A stretch of DNA of 64,000 nt from Symsagittifera roscoffensis (taxonomy: Eukaryota; Xenacoelomorpha; Acoela; Convolutidae), in contig NC_087062.1 of NCBI RefSeq assembly GCF_963678635.1, positions 50,358,178 through 50,422,177 of the forward strand, in the 5' to 3' direction. Below, one piece after another: positions 11,727-19,633 of the stretch. The notes beneath the pieces are model-generated. The model did not search any database. It was not told the DNA's origin and saw only the letters and a list, made by a program, of their open reading frames with translations. Position numbers and translations under genes: made by a program. Position 1 is the stretch's first letter; every line of letters begins with the position of its first letter.

Positions 11727-12715
11727 TCATTTAATGACAAAAGTGGTGATAATAGATATTAATTGTAACCCTTTAGTTGAACTTGAATCAATTCTTCTAT
11801 TGTGTAGAGGAGTTCTTTTTTGTATTAGTTCTGAAATTTATTTCGATATTTTTCTACGTCTTCTTTCCGAAGATCTCGGAGCTCTCCTCTTAATAGGTTT
11901 ACTAAACACTCGCTCAGAAACTGAATGAAATCTTTTGGAATATTGAGATTGAAATGTTTTCGAAGCCTTAGGGAAAACTTTTGAAATATTGGGAGAATAG
12001 AGACGTACTGTGTACTCGTCGTCCTAAATTTTTGTCTCTATTCCAGCTGGTAAGTAAATTTTTGTTGCAACTGAGCCACTATTAGAGCAATACATAAGTG
12101 AATCAACTGTTTTTGGGGTTAAATCAATAAGTAAATGACCATAAAGAACGGATGTTGCATCATGATACCACTCTTTCAATTCAGATCCTAGAATTAGTTG
12201 TTGACTTAATGTATTGATTTGTGAAACTTCCCTCAGCGACTTGAACAAGACTGTGTGTGTATTTTGTAACTCTACATCTCTTCCTAATTTGCTTCGATGA
12301 AACAAATTGTGTTTGATGTTTATTGTATTCAGTCCATTCTCTCTTCCAGCAGTGGCAATTTTTACAAAATGTTTGGAGTTTGAAATTTCTTCACAAGAAT
12401 CATCAAATATAAGCAAATACTTAGTTCCGTTTTTGGGACGTTTTTCAATCAAGTCAAAATCTACTCCTTGGGTAAATTTTAGGTTTTTTCTTTGCACTTG
12501 ACTATAAAGATGTTATGAATGTTGATAAAAATTTAAAAAAATTTCGAAAGCTGGTTGGAAAGTACCAATTTCAACCAATCAAAAATGAGATAAAATTTTC
12601 CAGATCCACTTGGTCCAACTAGGGGAAAAATTCGTTCTTTGAGAGATAAAAATTTATTGATAGCTTTGGAGAAGGTAGAATATAACCGACTGTACTTGAT
12701 AAGATAGCTGCACAA
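11727..12715 (-). pseudogene. Polinton FtsK/A32-like DNA-packaging ATPase, frameshifted
   Basis: The packaging ATPase of Polintons is a P-loop enzyme that pumps DNA into capsids. The N-terminal frame holds the Walker A loop PLVGPSGSGK (about 12,597-12,623). The residue after the P-loop Lys is Phe, where Ser or Thr is expected. A frameshift at ~12,530-12,560 leads to the second frame (12,024-12,497), which carries Walker B (KYLLIFDD), the sensor-like KIATAGRENGLN and a conserved tail (DATSVLYGHLLIDLTP). After a TAG at about 12,024 the same frame stays readable with a basic tail (SERRRRKISK), then another stop, ending at 11,727. Frameshift, two stops and the P-loop change show it is dead. The extreme N-terminus overlaps the neighbouring membrane-protein frame. 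Confidence 0.88.
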
Positions 12716-12921
12716 AATGTTGTTTCTTCACATATTGTGGATAACATAATTCGAACGAGTGCACATACTAGCATCAAAACTATAACAAAAAATTGGCACA
12801 AAAAAACTAAAAGAAATCTATTACATGTACGTCCAAACAATTTCCATGATTTTCGTTCATGATTTTCTTCATCAAAAAAGGAATTTCCCAAACTTACGGG
12901 CTTGTCACATCGATCGACCAT
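12619..12921 (-). CDS. Small membrane protein of the Polinton
   Basis: This 100-codon frame starts at a true ATG (12,919-12,921). A charged N-terminus (NSFFDEENHERKSWKLFGR) is followed by a strong hydrophobic helix (LLVFLCQFFVIVLMLVCALV, residues ~37-56) and a second weaker one (AAILSSTVGYILP). The last ~25 residues overlap the start of the ATPase frame and may be read-through after loss of the original stop. One or two membrane passes are expected, and compact membrane proteins of this kind are common in Polinton cargo. It is one of the few intact frames in the element, but so short that intactness is weak evidence of function. Confidence 0.55.
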   Translation of the reverse strand: MVDRCDKPVSLGNSFFDEENHERKSWKLFGRTCNRFLLVFLCQFFVIVLMLVCALVRIMLSTICEETTFCAAILSSTVGYILPSPKLSINFYLSKNEFFP

Positions 12922-13035
12922 CTTAACTCGAAAAAGAAAAAGTTGTCAATAAAAATTAATTAAAGTTTGAAAATGGTCGTACATTTAGATTATTAAAATT
13001 TGATTAAAATTAGATTATTAAGATTGTTAAAAAAA

Positions 13036-13474
13036 CATCGAGTCCAAGTTATGTGGGCAAATGCTTCTCTTTCTGCACAGTGAAGAGTTTCGGCATGGCG
13101 ACATGGGTAGTGGCTACACCTCCAATCATATTCTTCATCTTTGGATATCAAAAACTGAACTTTAAGGCAAGCCTAGTGATCCAAATTAATAATCTATGTT
13201 TCCAAAAAATCTGACAGAATATTGCCTTTTTTATAATCTTTTGCAAAAAATTCCGTTTCTGTGGCTTCTAGATTTTTCAATATTTTTTTCCAAGTTCGGT
13301 GTATTTTTCGTAACCACTGCTCCAGTTGATTCCATGAAGGTGCTTTGTAAACCAAGAAGATTGGTATGTTGATTTGAATTTTTTGGGAGGAAGAAAGGAA
13401 TATCCTACAGTTTGTCCATCCTTATAAACTCCTAACTCTTTCACTATATTGTTTTTAATACATTTAGTATCCAA
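13036..13474 (-). pseudogene. Cys/His-rich Polinton-linked protein, frameshifted
   Basis: The first part (13,277-13,474) encodes SFLPPKKFKSTYQSSWFTKH and continues with HGINWSSGYEKYTELG. It is cut by a homopolymer frameshift near 13,280. The other frame then continues through NLEATETEFFAKDYKKGN, crosses two stops, and ends in DWRCSHYPCRHAETLHCAER, whose C-x4-C-x-H-x4-H-C spacing resembles a structural zinc site. No ATG is present at the start (the first usable codon is TTG). I cannot place it in a named family. Spacing and strand match the other minus-strand Polinton genes. Confidence 0.55.
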
Positions 13475-13571
13475 AACAAACTAGACTCATTCTGTTAACT
13501 GTTTTCTCTGGAGTTTTTAGGTTAAAATGATTATCAAACAATGCAAATACTGATGAAGCGAATATTTTAAC

Positions 13572-13796
13572 TTACAAACAGAAAAATAATACAGTCACGT
13601 GACCAAGAAAGCATGAACTGGGGACACTAGGTGCAACATAACAATACCCAGGACCTCTTATCGTAGTAGATTTCACAGATCCAGCAGAGTCATGTAGAAA
13701 TGCATGTAGTGTAAAAATTTTGGAGTTTGCAAAAAAGTAATCCATACAGGAATTTCCGTATCCAGTTAGTCCTCCAAAAGGAAATTTTTGGTCCAT
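13572..13796 (-). CDS. Small conserved-looking Polinton protein, 74 aa
   Basis: It starts with ATG at 13,794-13,796. The sequence is Gly-, Cys- and aromatic-rich: FGGLTGYGNSCMDYFFANSK near the N-terminus and GPGYCYVAPSVPSSCFLGHV near the C-terminus, ending in FFCL. The frame stays open for 34 more codons upstream, but that part is low-complexity and probably untranslated. It lies between two decayed minus-strand genes with ~100-bp gaps, as expected for compact Polinton cargo. Function is unknown. Candidate roles such as a minor virion component are guesses. Confidence 0.5.
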   Translation of the reverse strand: MDQKFPFGGLTGYGNSCMDYFFANSKIFTLHAFLHDSAGSVKSTTIRGPGYCYVAPSVPSSCFLGHVTVLFFCL

Positions 13797-13912
13797 TTTT
13801 TTAAAATTTGAGTCCGGGTCCAAAACAAAACAAAACAGGTACAAAGAATAAATTTTTAATTTTTGTATTTCATGAGAAATTTTGCTTAATAATCTCAAAA
13901 ATTCTTATAATT

Positions 13913-14287
13913 TCATTCAATTTCTGTACGTTCATTTTCTACAGTGCATTCGTCAATAATGATACAAGATTTTTTTAAGGTCTCTACATAACCTAGTAAT
14001 GAAGGAAGCATATCGAGTAGTTTATCATATTCTTCTCTTTGTAGTTGTAAAGATTGACTATTTTTTCATTGATTTCCATTTCTACGATATTCTACAAGCT
14101 CTATTTTTTTGGTATCAGATCGGTATTCTATGTGATTGTTTCTTCTACCATTATGCAGAGTCTACTCAAAATGAGATATCTGCGAGTCTACGTCCGATTT
14201 CTGCAAGTTTTTGGTAATCTTTGAGATTCTATAATTGTTAGTGAAATTTTTTAGGACTTTTCTTCTAGAACAATATGAAAAAACTGT
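13913..14287 (-). pseudogene. Charged, probably coiled-coil protein with two in-frame stops
   Basis: One minus-strand frame of ~124 codons is open apart from two stops (near 14,164 and 14,066), which hides it from a simple ORF search. Its N-terminal half is basic and polar (KITKNLQKSDVDSQISHFE). The C-terminal half (LQREEYDKLLDMLPSLLGYV and CTVENERTEIE) has helix-forming spacing and ends at a clean TGA. Length, strand and position between two other Polinton frames support a real but inactivated gene. No family is recognised. Confidence 0.45.
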
Positions 14288-14362
14288 TCAACACCAATAC
14301 AAACCGAAAAAATATTTTGAGGATGAATAATTAAATTACAAAACTAAAACAAATAACACAAT

Positions 14363-14837
14363 TTAATGTGCATTACAATTCTCAACAAACATAAAGTCTC
14401 CCAAAATTTGGAACAGTTCTTTGAAATCGTTCAAAGTATAGATGATATAGGCGACTTGTTTCGTTGCTTCAATCTCTTTTGCGTGAGCAGTCGAATTTGA
14501 ATGTAGGGAGGTTTATTAACATTGTAATTCTTCTACTGTAAGTTGCTATGTCATACACTTTGTTGCAGTTGGCAAGCTCCTGATCCATAGTTGTCAGAAG
14601 TGAGTTCCAACATAGGAACAAGTCCAAGGTTTTCAGCATCGTCAATAACATTATTTATAATTGCCGGGAGTGCTTCTCCTTCTTTTTTGCCAAAATAGAT
14701 TTGCTGTCTTTTTTCGAGTTGTTCCACTTCATTTTTCTTGAATAGTTAAAAACAGTGTTCAAAATAAATTTTCTCCTCGTAGGATTTTTGGGATCAAGCA
14801 AAACTCCCAATTCTTGTTTGATTTTTTGAGAATTCAA
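14363..14837 (-). pseudogene. Unknown Polinton protein, frameshifted
   Basis: It begins at a TTG codon with NSQKIKQELGVLLDPKNPTR and continues RRKFILNTVFNYSRKMKWNN. A frameshift in the AAAAAGAAGG stretch near 14,685 moves the reading to AIINNVIDDAENLGLVPMLE and GSGACQLQQSV, then a stop. Shifts near 14,500 recover a tail with IEATKQVAYIIYTLNDFKEL and a TAA at 14,363-14,365. The expected product is ~150 residues, helical and soluble. It sits in the array of minus-strand Polinton genes. Role unknown. Confidence 0.5.
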
Positions 14838-15296
14838 AATAAATGGGACTAGTATCTTTTATTGAGTACATTTTTCAAAAGCAGAACAGACTGATCAGAT
14901 GAAGAGAAATGAGAGAAATGATTTTGAGATGAAATGAAACTGGAAGTAAACAGTATGAGTCATTCACTTTTCCGTAAAAGGATAGAACTATGAATGGATT
15001 TTTTGAGTGAAATTTCGAATTATGGAATTTTGTCGGTGTTAGTGTTCCTATGTAAATCGACAACTCTCAGCAAAAATCATCGTTTCAGATGGCTGCAGCT
15101 ATGTGTCAAGCTCTTCCCAGCTTTTATTCAGATTTTTGTCGTTAAAAAATCGCTATTTTTTTCCGTTTCCAGTGCTTTTTACGAAAAATATATAGTAACC
15201 AATAATTTTTGTATCTCTACCCACAATTCTTACTGTTCTTTGGAAAATGTAAGTTCCACATACTTCTGATTGGTTCATCTTTCGGTCAAATTTTAC
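14838..15296. other. Unassigned Polinton-internal spacer
   Basis: No frame with recognisable protein character was found on either strand; the open frames are short and low-complexity. A TCTGATTGG (inverted CCAAT-type) motif occurs at 15,265-15,273, matching the motif cluster at 18.3-19.4 kb. Confidence 0.4.
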
Positions 15297-15529
15297 AACG
15301 ATTGGGTAATTTTTATTTCACATGCCAAATTATCGATTGTCTTTACACTCTGCACAAATACAGATTTTAATCGAATGTTTTTTCATCAACTGGCGAAGTT
15401 TTCAATCAACTTGACCAAGCTGTTCATCATAATATGAAATGAAAAGGAGCAGAAAAAAAGCCAAGTGTTGCAAAGAACAGACTGTTACGCAAAAAAAATA
15501 AAACGTCACTATTTAAGTTCTAACCAGAA

Positions 15530-15805
15530 ATTAGCTTCCACACAAACTATTGGTTCAGCTTTTCTAGGAAGAGTTCGTAAATTACAAAACTCAAAATATG
15601 AAGAAGATTTGTAAAAATAATTGACTGTTTTATTGATGGTTATGGATTTGTAAATAGTGATCATGTCAATTTTTCAATAAAAAAATTTTTGGATAATCAA
15701 TCTTTTCTCTCATATGTTCACGAAAGAACTAAAAATTCCGAAGAAGAAAAAACTCACCGTTGTCAAAAATTTGCAGAAAGTTTTTCAAACATGAAAGAAA
15801 GATAA
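15530..15805 (+). pseudogene. Unknown plus-strand reading frame, copy 1
   Basis: From 15,620 an uninterrupted 61-codon frame ends at TAA 15,803-15,805, with FVNSDHVNFSIKKFLDNQSF and, further on, HRCQKFAESFSNMKER. Upstream the same protein continues in another frame (KLASTQTIGSAFLGRVRKLQ), with stops and a shift near 15,610. The duplicated copy at 16,489-16,715 keeps the upstream join open, so the two copies support one underlying gene on the strand opposite the surrounding Polinton genes. No family recognised. Confidence 0.4.
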
Positions 15806-16098
15806 AATATTTCTTTTGATTTTCAAGAAGTTGCAAAAAAAAATTCATTTTTTTTTTTTAAAGTTGTAAAAAGTATTCAATTTTTTTTGACAAAATGCGA
15901 AAAGTTTATCAATGTTTCTGGCAAGCGTTTCGAAGCACTAAATTAAGTGCAAGTTCGGAGCCTTAAATTAAGTTCTAATTGTTTTTCAATGGTTTACTCT
16001 GAACCTCTCAACTATTCTTAAATTAAAATGAAATTGAGAAAATTAATTAATTACAGAAAACGAAGTCAATACCAAACAACATTTATTTACAGAAATTT

Positions 16099-16329
16099 TT
16101 AATCAAAGAGCTGTCGAGAGTTCTGGAGGTTCTCTTTAGAACGCAGAGCTGAACGAGGTTCCATTGCTGGTGGTTGTTGTGGAGGAGGGTTTTGAGGCGT
16201 CATTGTTTCTGAGAAACATTCATCTTCATCTTTTGTGATGGGGTTTTCGGCTGATCCTGCTTCTTCCCACGACGATTGGATAATTTTTGTTTCACATGCC
16301 AATTTTTCGACTTTCTTCACACTCTGCAC
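16099..16329 (-). pseudogene. Acidic, proline-rich C-terminus of a Polinton gene, duplicated fragment
   Basis: The frame encodes WEEAGSAENPITKDEDECF, then FSETMTPQNPPPQQPPAMEP and a tail ending NSRQLFD. It is homologous to the C-terminus of the frame at 17,684-17,950, but its upstream part (FVQSVKKVEKLACETK) is different. It has therefore been detached from the original N-terminus by the tandem duplication. No start codon belongs to it. Confidence 0.5.
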
Positions 16330-16488
16330 AAATACAAATTTTATTCGAATGTTTTTTTTTCATCAACTGGCGAAGTTTTCAATCAACTTGACCGCGCTGT
16401 TCATCATAATATGAAATGAAAAGGAGCAGAAAAAAAACCAAGTGTTGCAAAGAAAATACTGTTACGAAAAAAAATCAAAAGTCACTAA

Positions 16489-16715
16489 ATATGTTCTAAC
16501 CAGAAATTAGCTTCCACACAAACTACTGGTTCAACTTTTCTAGAAAGAGTTCGTAAAGTACAAAACTCAAAATTTGAACATGATTTGTTAGAAAAAATTG
16601 ACTGTTTTTTTGATGGTTATGGATTTGTAAATAGTGATCATGTCAACTTTTCAGTAAAAAACTTTTGGATAATCCATCTATTTTCTCTCATATGTTTACG
16701 AAAGTACCAAAAAAT
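16489..16715 (+). pseudogene. Unknown plus-strand reading frame, copy 2
   Basis: The frame reads SNQKLASTQTTGSTFLERVR and continues through FEHDLLEKIDCFFDGYGFVN without interruption, where copy 1 at 15,530-15,805 has a frameshift. It then loses frame at an A-run near 16,658 that copy 1 keeps intact. The breaks are complementary, so the ancestral frame was longer than either remnant. Function unknown. Confidence 0.4.
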
Positions 16716-16744
16716 TCGAAGAAGAAAAAAATGAAAGAAAGATG

Positions 16745-17460
16745 AAATTTTTTTAACAAGTTTTAAAAGGTATTCAATTTTGTTTTGAGAAACTGCAAAA
16801 AGTGTATCAATTTTTCCGACAGAAGGCGAAAAGTGTTTCAAATGTTTTTTGAAAAGACGCAAAAAGTGTTTCATTTTTTTGATAAAATGCAACAAGTGTT
16901 TCAACTTTTTTGACAAGATGCGAAAAGTGTTTAACTTTTTTTAACAAGATGCGAAAAGTGTTTCACTTTTTTCCTGCAAATGCGAAAAAAGTTTCACTTT
17001 TTTCGACAAAATGCGAAAAGTCTTTTGCTTTTTTCGATAAAATGCGAAAAGTGTTTCAACTTTTTTTGACAAGAAGCAAAAATTGTTTCACTTTTTTTAA
17101 CAAGATGCGAAAAGTGTTTCATTTTTTTCCTACAAAATCGTAAAGTGTTTCAAATTTTTTAAACAAGATGCAAAAAGTGTTTCACTTTTTTCCTACAAAT
17201 GCGAAAAGTGTTTTACTTTTTTCGACAAAATGCGAAAAGTGTACTACTTTTTTCGATAAAATTTGAAAAAGGTTTCAACTTTTTTAGTTAAGATGCGATA
17301 AGTGTTTCACTTTTTTTTTAACAAGATGCGAAAAGTGTTTCACTTTTTTCCTACAAATGCGAAAATTGTTTCACTTTTTTCGACAAAATACGAAAATTGT
17401 TTCAATTTTTTCTTCAAAGTGCAAAAGTGTGTGAGTTTTTTGACAAGATGCAAAAACCAT
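16745..17460. repeat. Minisatellite, ~41-bp period
   Basis: Roughly 17 degenerate units of the type GCGAAAAGTGTTTCACTTTT plus a variable linker (TTCGACAAAAT, TTAACAAGAT or TTCCTACAAAT). The open frame it produces on the plus strand (FFNKMRKVFHFF repeats) is an artefact of the repeat. The duplicate unit at 15,806-15,930 holds only about three units, so the tract expanded after the segment duplicated. Confidence 0.85.
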
Positions 17461-17683
17461 TAGGTAAACTTTTTTTCGTGTACAATTTTGCTAGTGTTTT
17501 TCCGAATATGTGTGCAAAAATTATTCCAGTTTTGTAACATTTATGCGAGTTCGGAGCACTAACTTAAGTTCTAATTGTTTTTCAGTGATTTTCTCTGAAT
17601 CTCTCGGCTATTCTTAAATTGAAATGATATTGCGAAAATTAATTAAATAAAGAAAACGGAGTCAAAACCAAACAACAAATATT

Positions 17684-18150
17684 TCAAAAAAAACTTTTAA
17701 TCAAAGGGCTGTCTATAGAACGCAGAGCTGGACGAGGTTCCATTGCTGGTGGTTGTTGTGGAGGAGTGTTTTGAGGCGTCATTGTTTCTGAGAAACCCTC
17801 ATCTTCATCTATTGTGATGTGGTTTTCGGCTGATCCTGCTTCTTCCCACGGAAAATGGAAGTCGTCGACTGGTTGAGCTACAAATCTTGAGTCAGGAATC
17901 TCGGGGTAGTTCATTCCCACATGATCAGAAACTTCCTCCATCATTTGCATTGTTAAAAAGTTGGTTCTCTTTGATGGGAACTTGCATCATATGATGTTCG
18001 TTGAAATCCCTTCCCATCACTTCCACCATGTACCAGACTTCGATTGGGATGTCCATTCGTGCCAAAAAAATCCAGAGACTGTTTCTCGCGCTTGAATTTG
18101 TACTAGATCAGGCGAAAATTCTACAGAGTACATGAGATTGCTGTTTTGCA
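17684..18150 (-). pseudogene. Polinton protein with acidic proline-rich C-terminus
   Basis: The C-terminal frame (17,684-17,950) encodes DHVGMNYPEIPDSRFVAQPV, then the WEEAGSAENHITIDEDEGF and PQNTPPQQPPAMEP tail. Directly upstream another frame gives MDIPIEVWYMVEVMGRDFNE. Beyond a T-run near 18,074 a third frame reads YSVEFSPDLVQIQARETVSG. The three parts run in order on one strand, so this is one gene broken by two small indels, the second at the T homopolymer. At 18,151 the upstream flank on the coding strand is TTATCTTTTCAG, a good splice acceptor, so an intron may precede this exon. Role unknown; a structural protein is possible from the tail composition. Confidence 0.5.
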
Positions 18151-18330
18151 CTGAAAAGATAATTTTGAGCAAAAACTGAGTTAAAGAGTAAAAACAAGAA
18201 AGAGCTGAGAGAGGGCTAGCTGACGGAAGATAAGTTGAAGTTAAGATATTTAGAGCTGAGAGAGGAGGTAGTTGACAGTAGTTAAGTTGAAAATAAAATG
18301 ATTTTTACTTAGTAGTTAGGGGCACCTTCA
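18151..18330. other. Unassigned stretch with a GAGCTGAGAGAGG repeat
   Basis: The motif AGAGCTGAGAGAGG occurs at about 18,201 and 18,251, followed each time by a tract ending in AGTTGAA. No coding frame was identified. It may be intron or spacer upstream of the minus-strand gene ending at 17,684. Confidence 0.4.
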
Positions 18331-18337
18331 ACTTTGA

Positions 18338-18515
18338 CCAATCAGAATTGATTTTCCTTTTTGGATAGTAGTCGTGTTCAATCATACTTCAGCTTCCTTT
18401 TATGGCATTCTTGGATAAAAGTCGTGTCCAATCAGAAACAAAGCTCCATTTTGGGTATTGTCTTTTCCAATCACAAAAATGTTCATTTTTGTTCTGGTTG
18501 TCGTATTCAATCAGA
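18338..18515. promoter_or_regulatory. Cluster of CCAAT-type motifs in 50-80-bp repeats
   Basis: CCAATCAGA occurs at 18,338-18,346 and 18,428-18,436. Close variants occur at 18,377-18,384 (TCAATCAT), 18,467-18,475 (CCAATCACA) and 18,507-18,515 (TCAATCAGA). Three of them follow GTCGTRTYCAATCA, and two share a 50-bp repeat beginning TTGGATA (18,361 and 18,411). The reverse form TCTGATTGG recurs at 19,338-19,346, ATTGG at 19,391, and one site lies at 15,265. Clustered CCAAT boxes near divergent Polinton genes suggest promoter elements (NF-Y-like binding is inference), but the repeats also fall inside a minus-strand frame. Confidence 0.4.
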
Positions 18516-18682
18516 AGACCAATTTCAGGACTTAAATCTTCCAAATAAATAATATTATACACAAAAACAATTGCAAAAATAAATGGCCAAAAGTTGTTTG
18601 CAGTAAAAATAGGAAATATTGCTGATATAAGTAACAAAAGAAAGAAAATTAATAAAAGTAACATCTCTGCAATTTTTTTCAT
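18389..18682 (-). CDS. Hypothetical small membrane protein
   Basis: It starts with ATG at 18,680-18,682. The first ~45 residues are strongly hydrophobic in two blocks (LLLLIFFLLLLISAIF and FWPFIFAIVFVYNIIYL), separated by a short polar turn, as in a two-pass membrane protein or a signal anchor. The remaining ~50 residues are hydrophilic and Trp-rich (EHFCDWKRQYPKWSFVSDW) and are encoded by the CCAAT-containing 50-80-bp repeats, so this part may not be original coding sequence. No homolog recognised. Confidence 0.35.
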   Translation of the reverse strand: MKKIAEMLLLLIFFLLLLISAIFPIFTANNFWPFIFAIVFVYNIIYLEDLSPEIGLLIEYDNQNKNEHFCDWKRQYPKWSFVSDWTRLLSKNAIKGS

Positions 18683-18867
18683 CAAAATTTAATTGAATTT
18701 TTTGTATTTAATCAATGAGAAACTGCTGATTTTTAAGTAGATAGTCAAGTTCTTTAATTTATATGTAAATTTGGGAGGATAACTGAAAGTTGACGAAATT
18801 TTCAAAGCAAACCTCTGGAAATTTATTTCCAAACCGAATCAAGCAGGTTTTTGAACTTCAAAAACCC

Positions 18868-19385
18868 TTACAGAAATGAAGGAATAAAGAACCTTGCTGG
18901 GGTTTTTTTTTTTACAAATTTGGGTATTGGATGGGGGATAAAAAGAGTTTTTGATATATTATCGTACGACTTTTTGATTAATTTCATATTCTCGAGAATA
19001 AACAAAACTTCTTTCCTTGTGAGGTGTTATTCAACCGTAAGATTAAAACTTTGATACGCAATATGTGGATCAAAAGTAAACTCTCTGATTGAGTAAGTTT
19101 CTCTGAAAAGACCTTTACTTAGTCGGATAACTATATTTTGTACATTCAAAACGTCAAAAAAACTATGACAAAGTAAGAGTCAACATCTATTTCATCAATA
19201 AGAAAAACAGTTGGAAATTTTTCCTTTTTCTTGTAAAGTAGCTCGAGGAGGCTCAAATGTTTTTGATAGACATTTTTCAAAAAAAGATTAAGATTTTTTA
19301 AAAATAATGAACAGTTCTCTTTGAGAAAATGCTGGATTCTGATTGGTTGATTTCCAACCAACAGTGTTACAAAAAGAGTACTCAA
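18868..19385 (-). pseudogene. Unknown Polinton gene in two frames
   Basis: The first 79 codons (19,146-19,385) are Leu/Lys-rich and helical (FLKENCSLFLKNLNLFLKNV) and lead into FPTVFLIDEIDVDSYF. A one-base shift near 19,150 recovers DVLNVQNIVIRLSKGLF. This frame runs on with REFTFDPHIAYQSFNLTVE, one TAA, then TRKEVLFILENMKLIKKSYD, and a basic tail (KFVKKKTPARFFIPSFL) ending at TAA 18,868-18,870. About 170 residues are implied. The first codon is TTG right after a stop, so the start is uncertain. It is divergent to the polymerase, ~250 bp away. No function assigned. Confidence 0.5.
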
Positions 19386-19633
19386 TTATGATTGGTTGAT
19401 TTTCTCTATGAAAAAGTAAATAAAACTCACTTCATTCTGATTTTCTTTTAGGTTAAAAGCAATCGCTCTATACTTTGTATAACTACTTGAAACTATTTTC
19501 AAATTTTTTCAACAATTCAAAGTAAGTATAAACAAACGAATTTTTTGGGACTTTTTAAATCTCCCATTTTTGTAGATGCCATGTACTTTTATTCAATTCT
19601 GCTACAAGCTAAATCTCCCACTTTTTTTTTCAA
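19386..19633. promoter_or_regulatory. Divergent intergenic region upstream of polymerase
   Basis: About 250 bp separate the minus-strand unknown gene from the plus-strand polymerase. ATTGG motifs (about 19,340 and 19,391) sit at its edge. A CTTTCTTTTAG acceptor-like tract occurs near 19,441 and a GTAAGT donor-like site near 19,521, so a short 5' untranslated intron is possible. The bidirectional promoter role is inferred from the divergent gene arrangement only. Confidence 0.3.

Larger units (their letters stand above)
15297..17838. repeat. Tandem duplication of a Polinton segment (unit 1: 15,297-16,269; unit 2: 16,270-17,838)
   Basis: Both units begin ACGATTGG and continue with near-identical sequence (compare 15,310-15,790 with 16,280-16,740). 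Both end with the acidic, proline-rich C-terminus of a minus-strand gene (compare 15,950-16,269 with 17,545-17,838). Unit 2 is ~600 bp longer, because the short low-complexity stretch of unit 1 (15,806-15,930) is an expanded minisatellite in unit 2 (16,745-17,460). Confidence 0.8.

Noticed and set aside
14875-15269. Overlapping frames on both strands at 14,875-15,063 and 14,994-15,269
   Set aside because: Low-complexity and mutually antisense, with no recognisable motif.
16910-17143. 77-codon plus-strand frame with FFNKMRKVFHFF repeats
   Set aside because: It is the direct translation of the ~41-bp minisatellite, with no non-repeat content.
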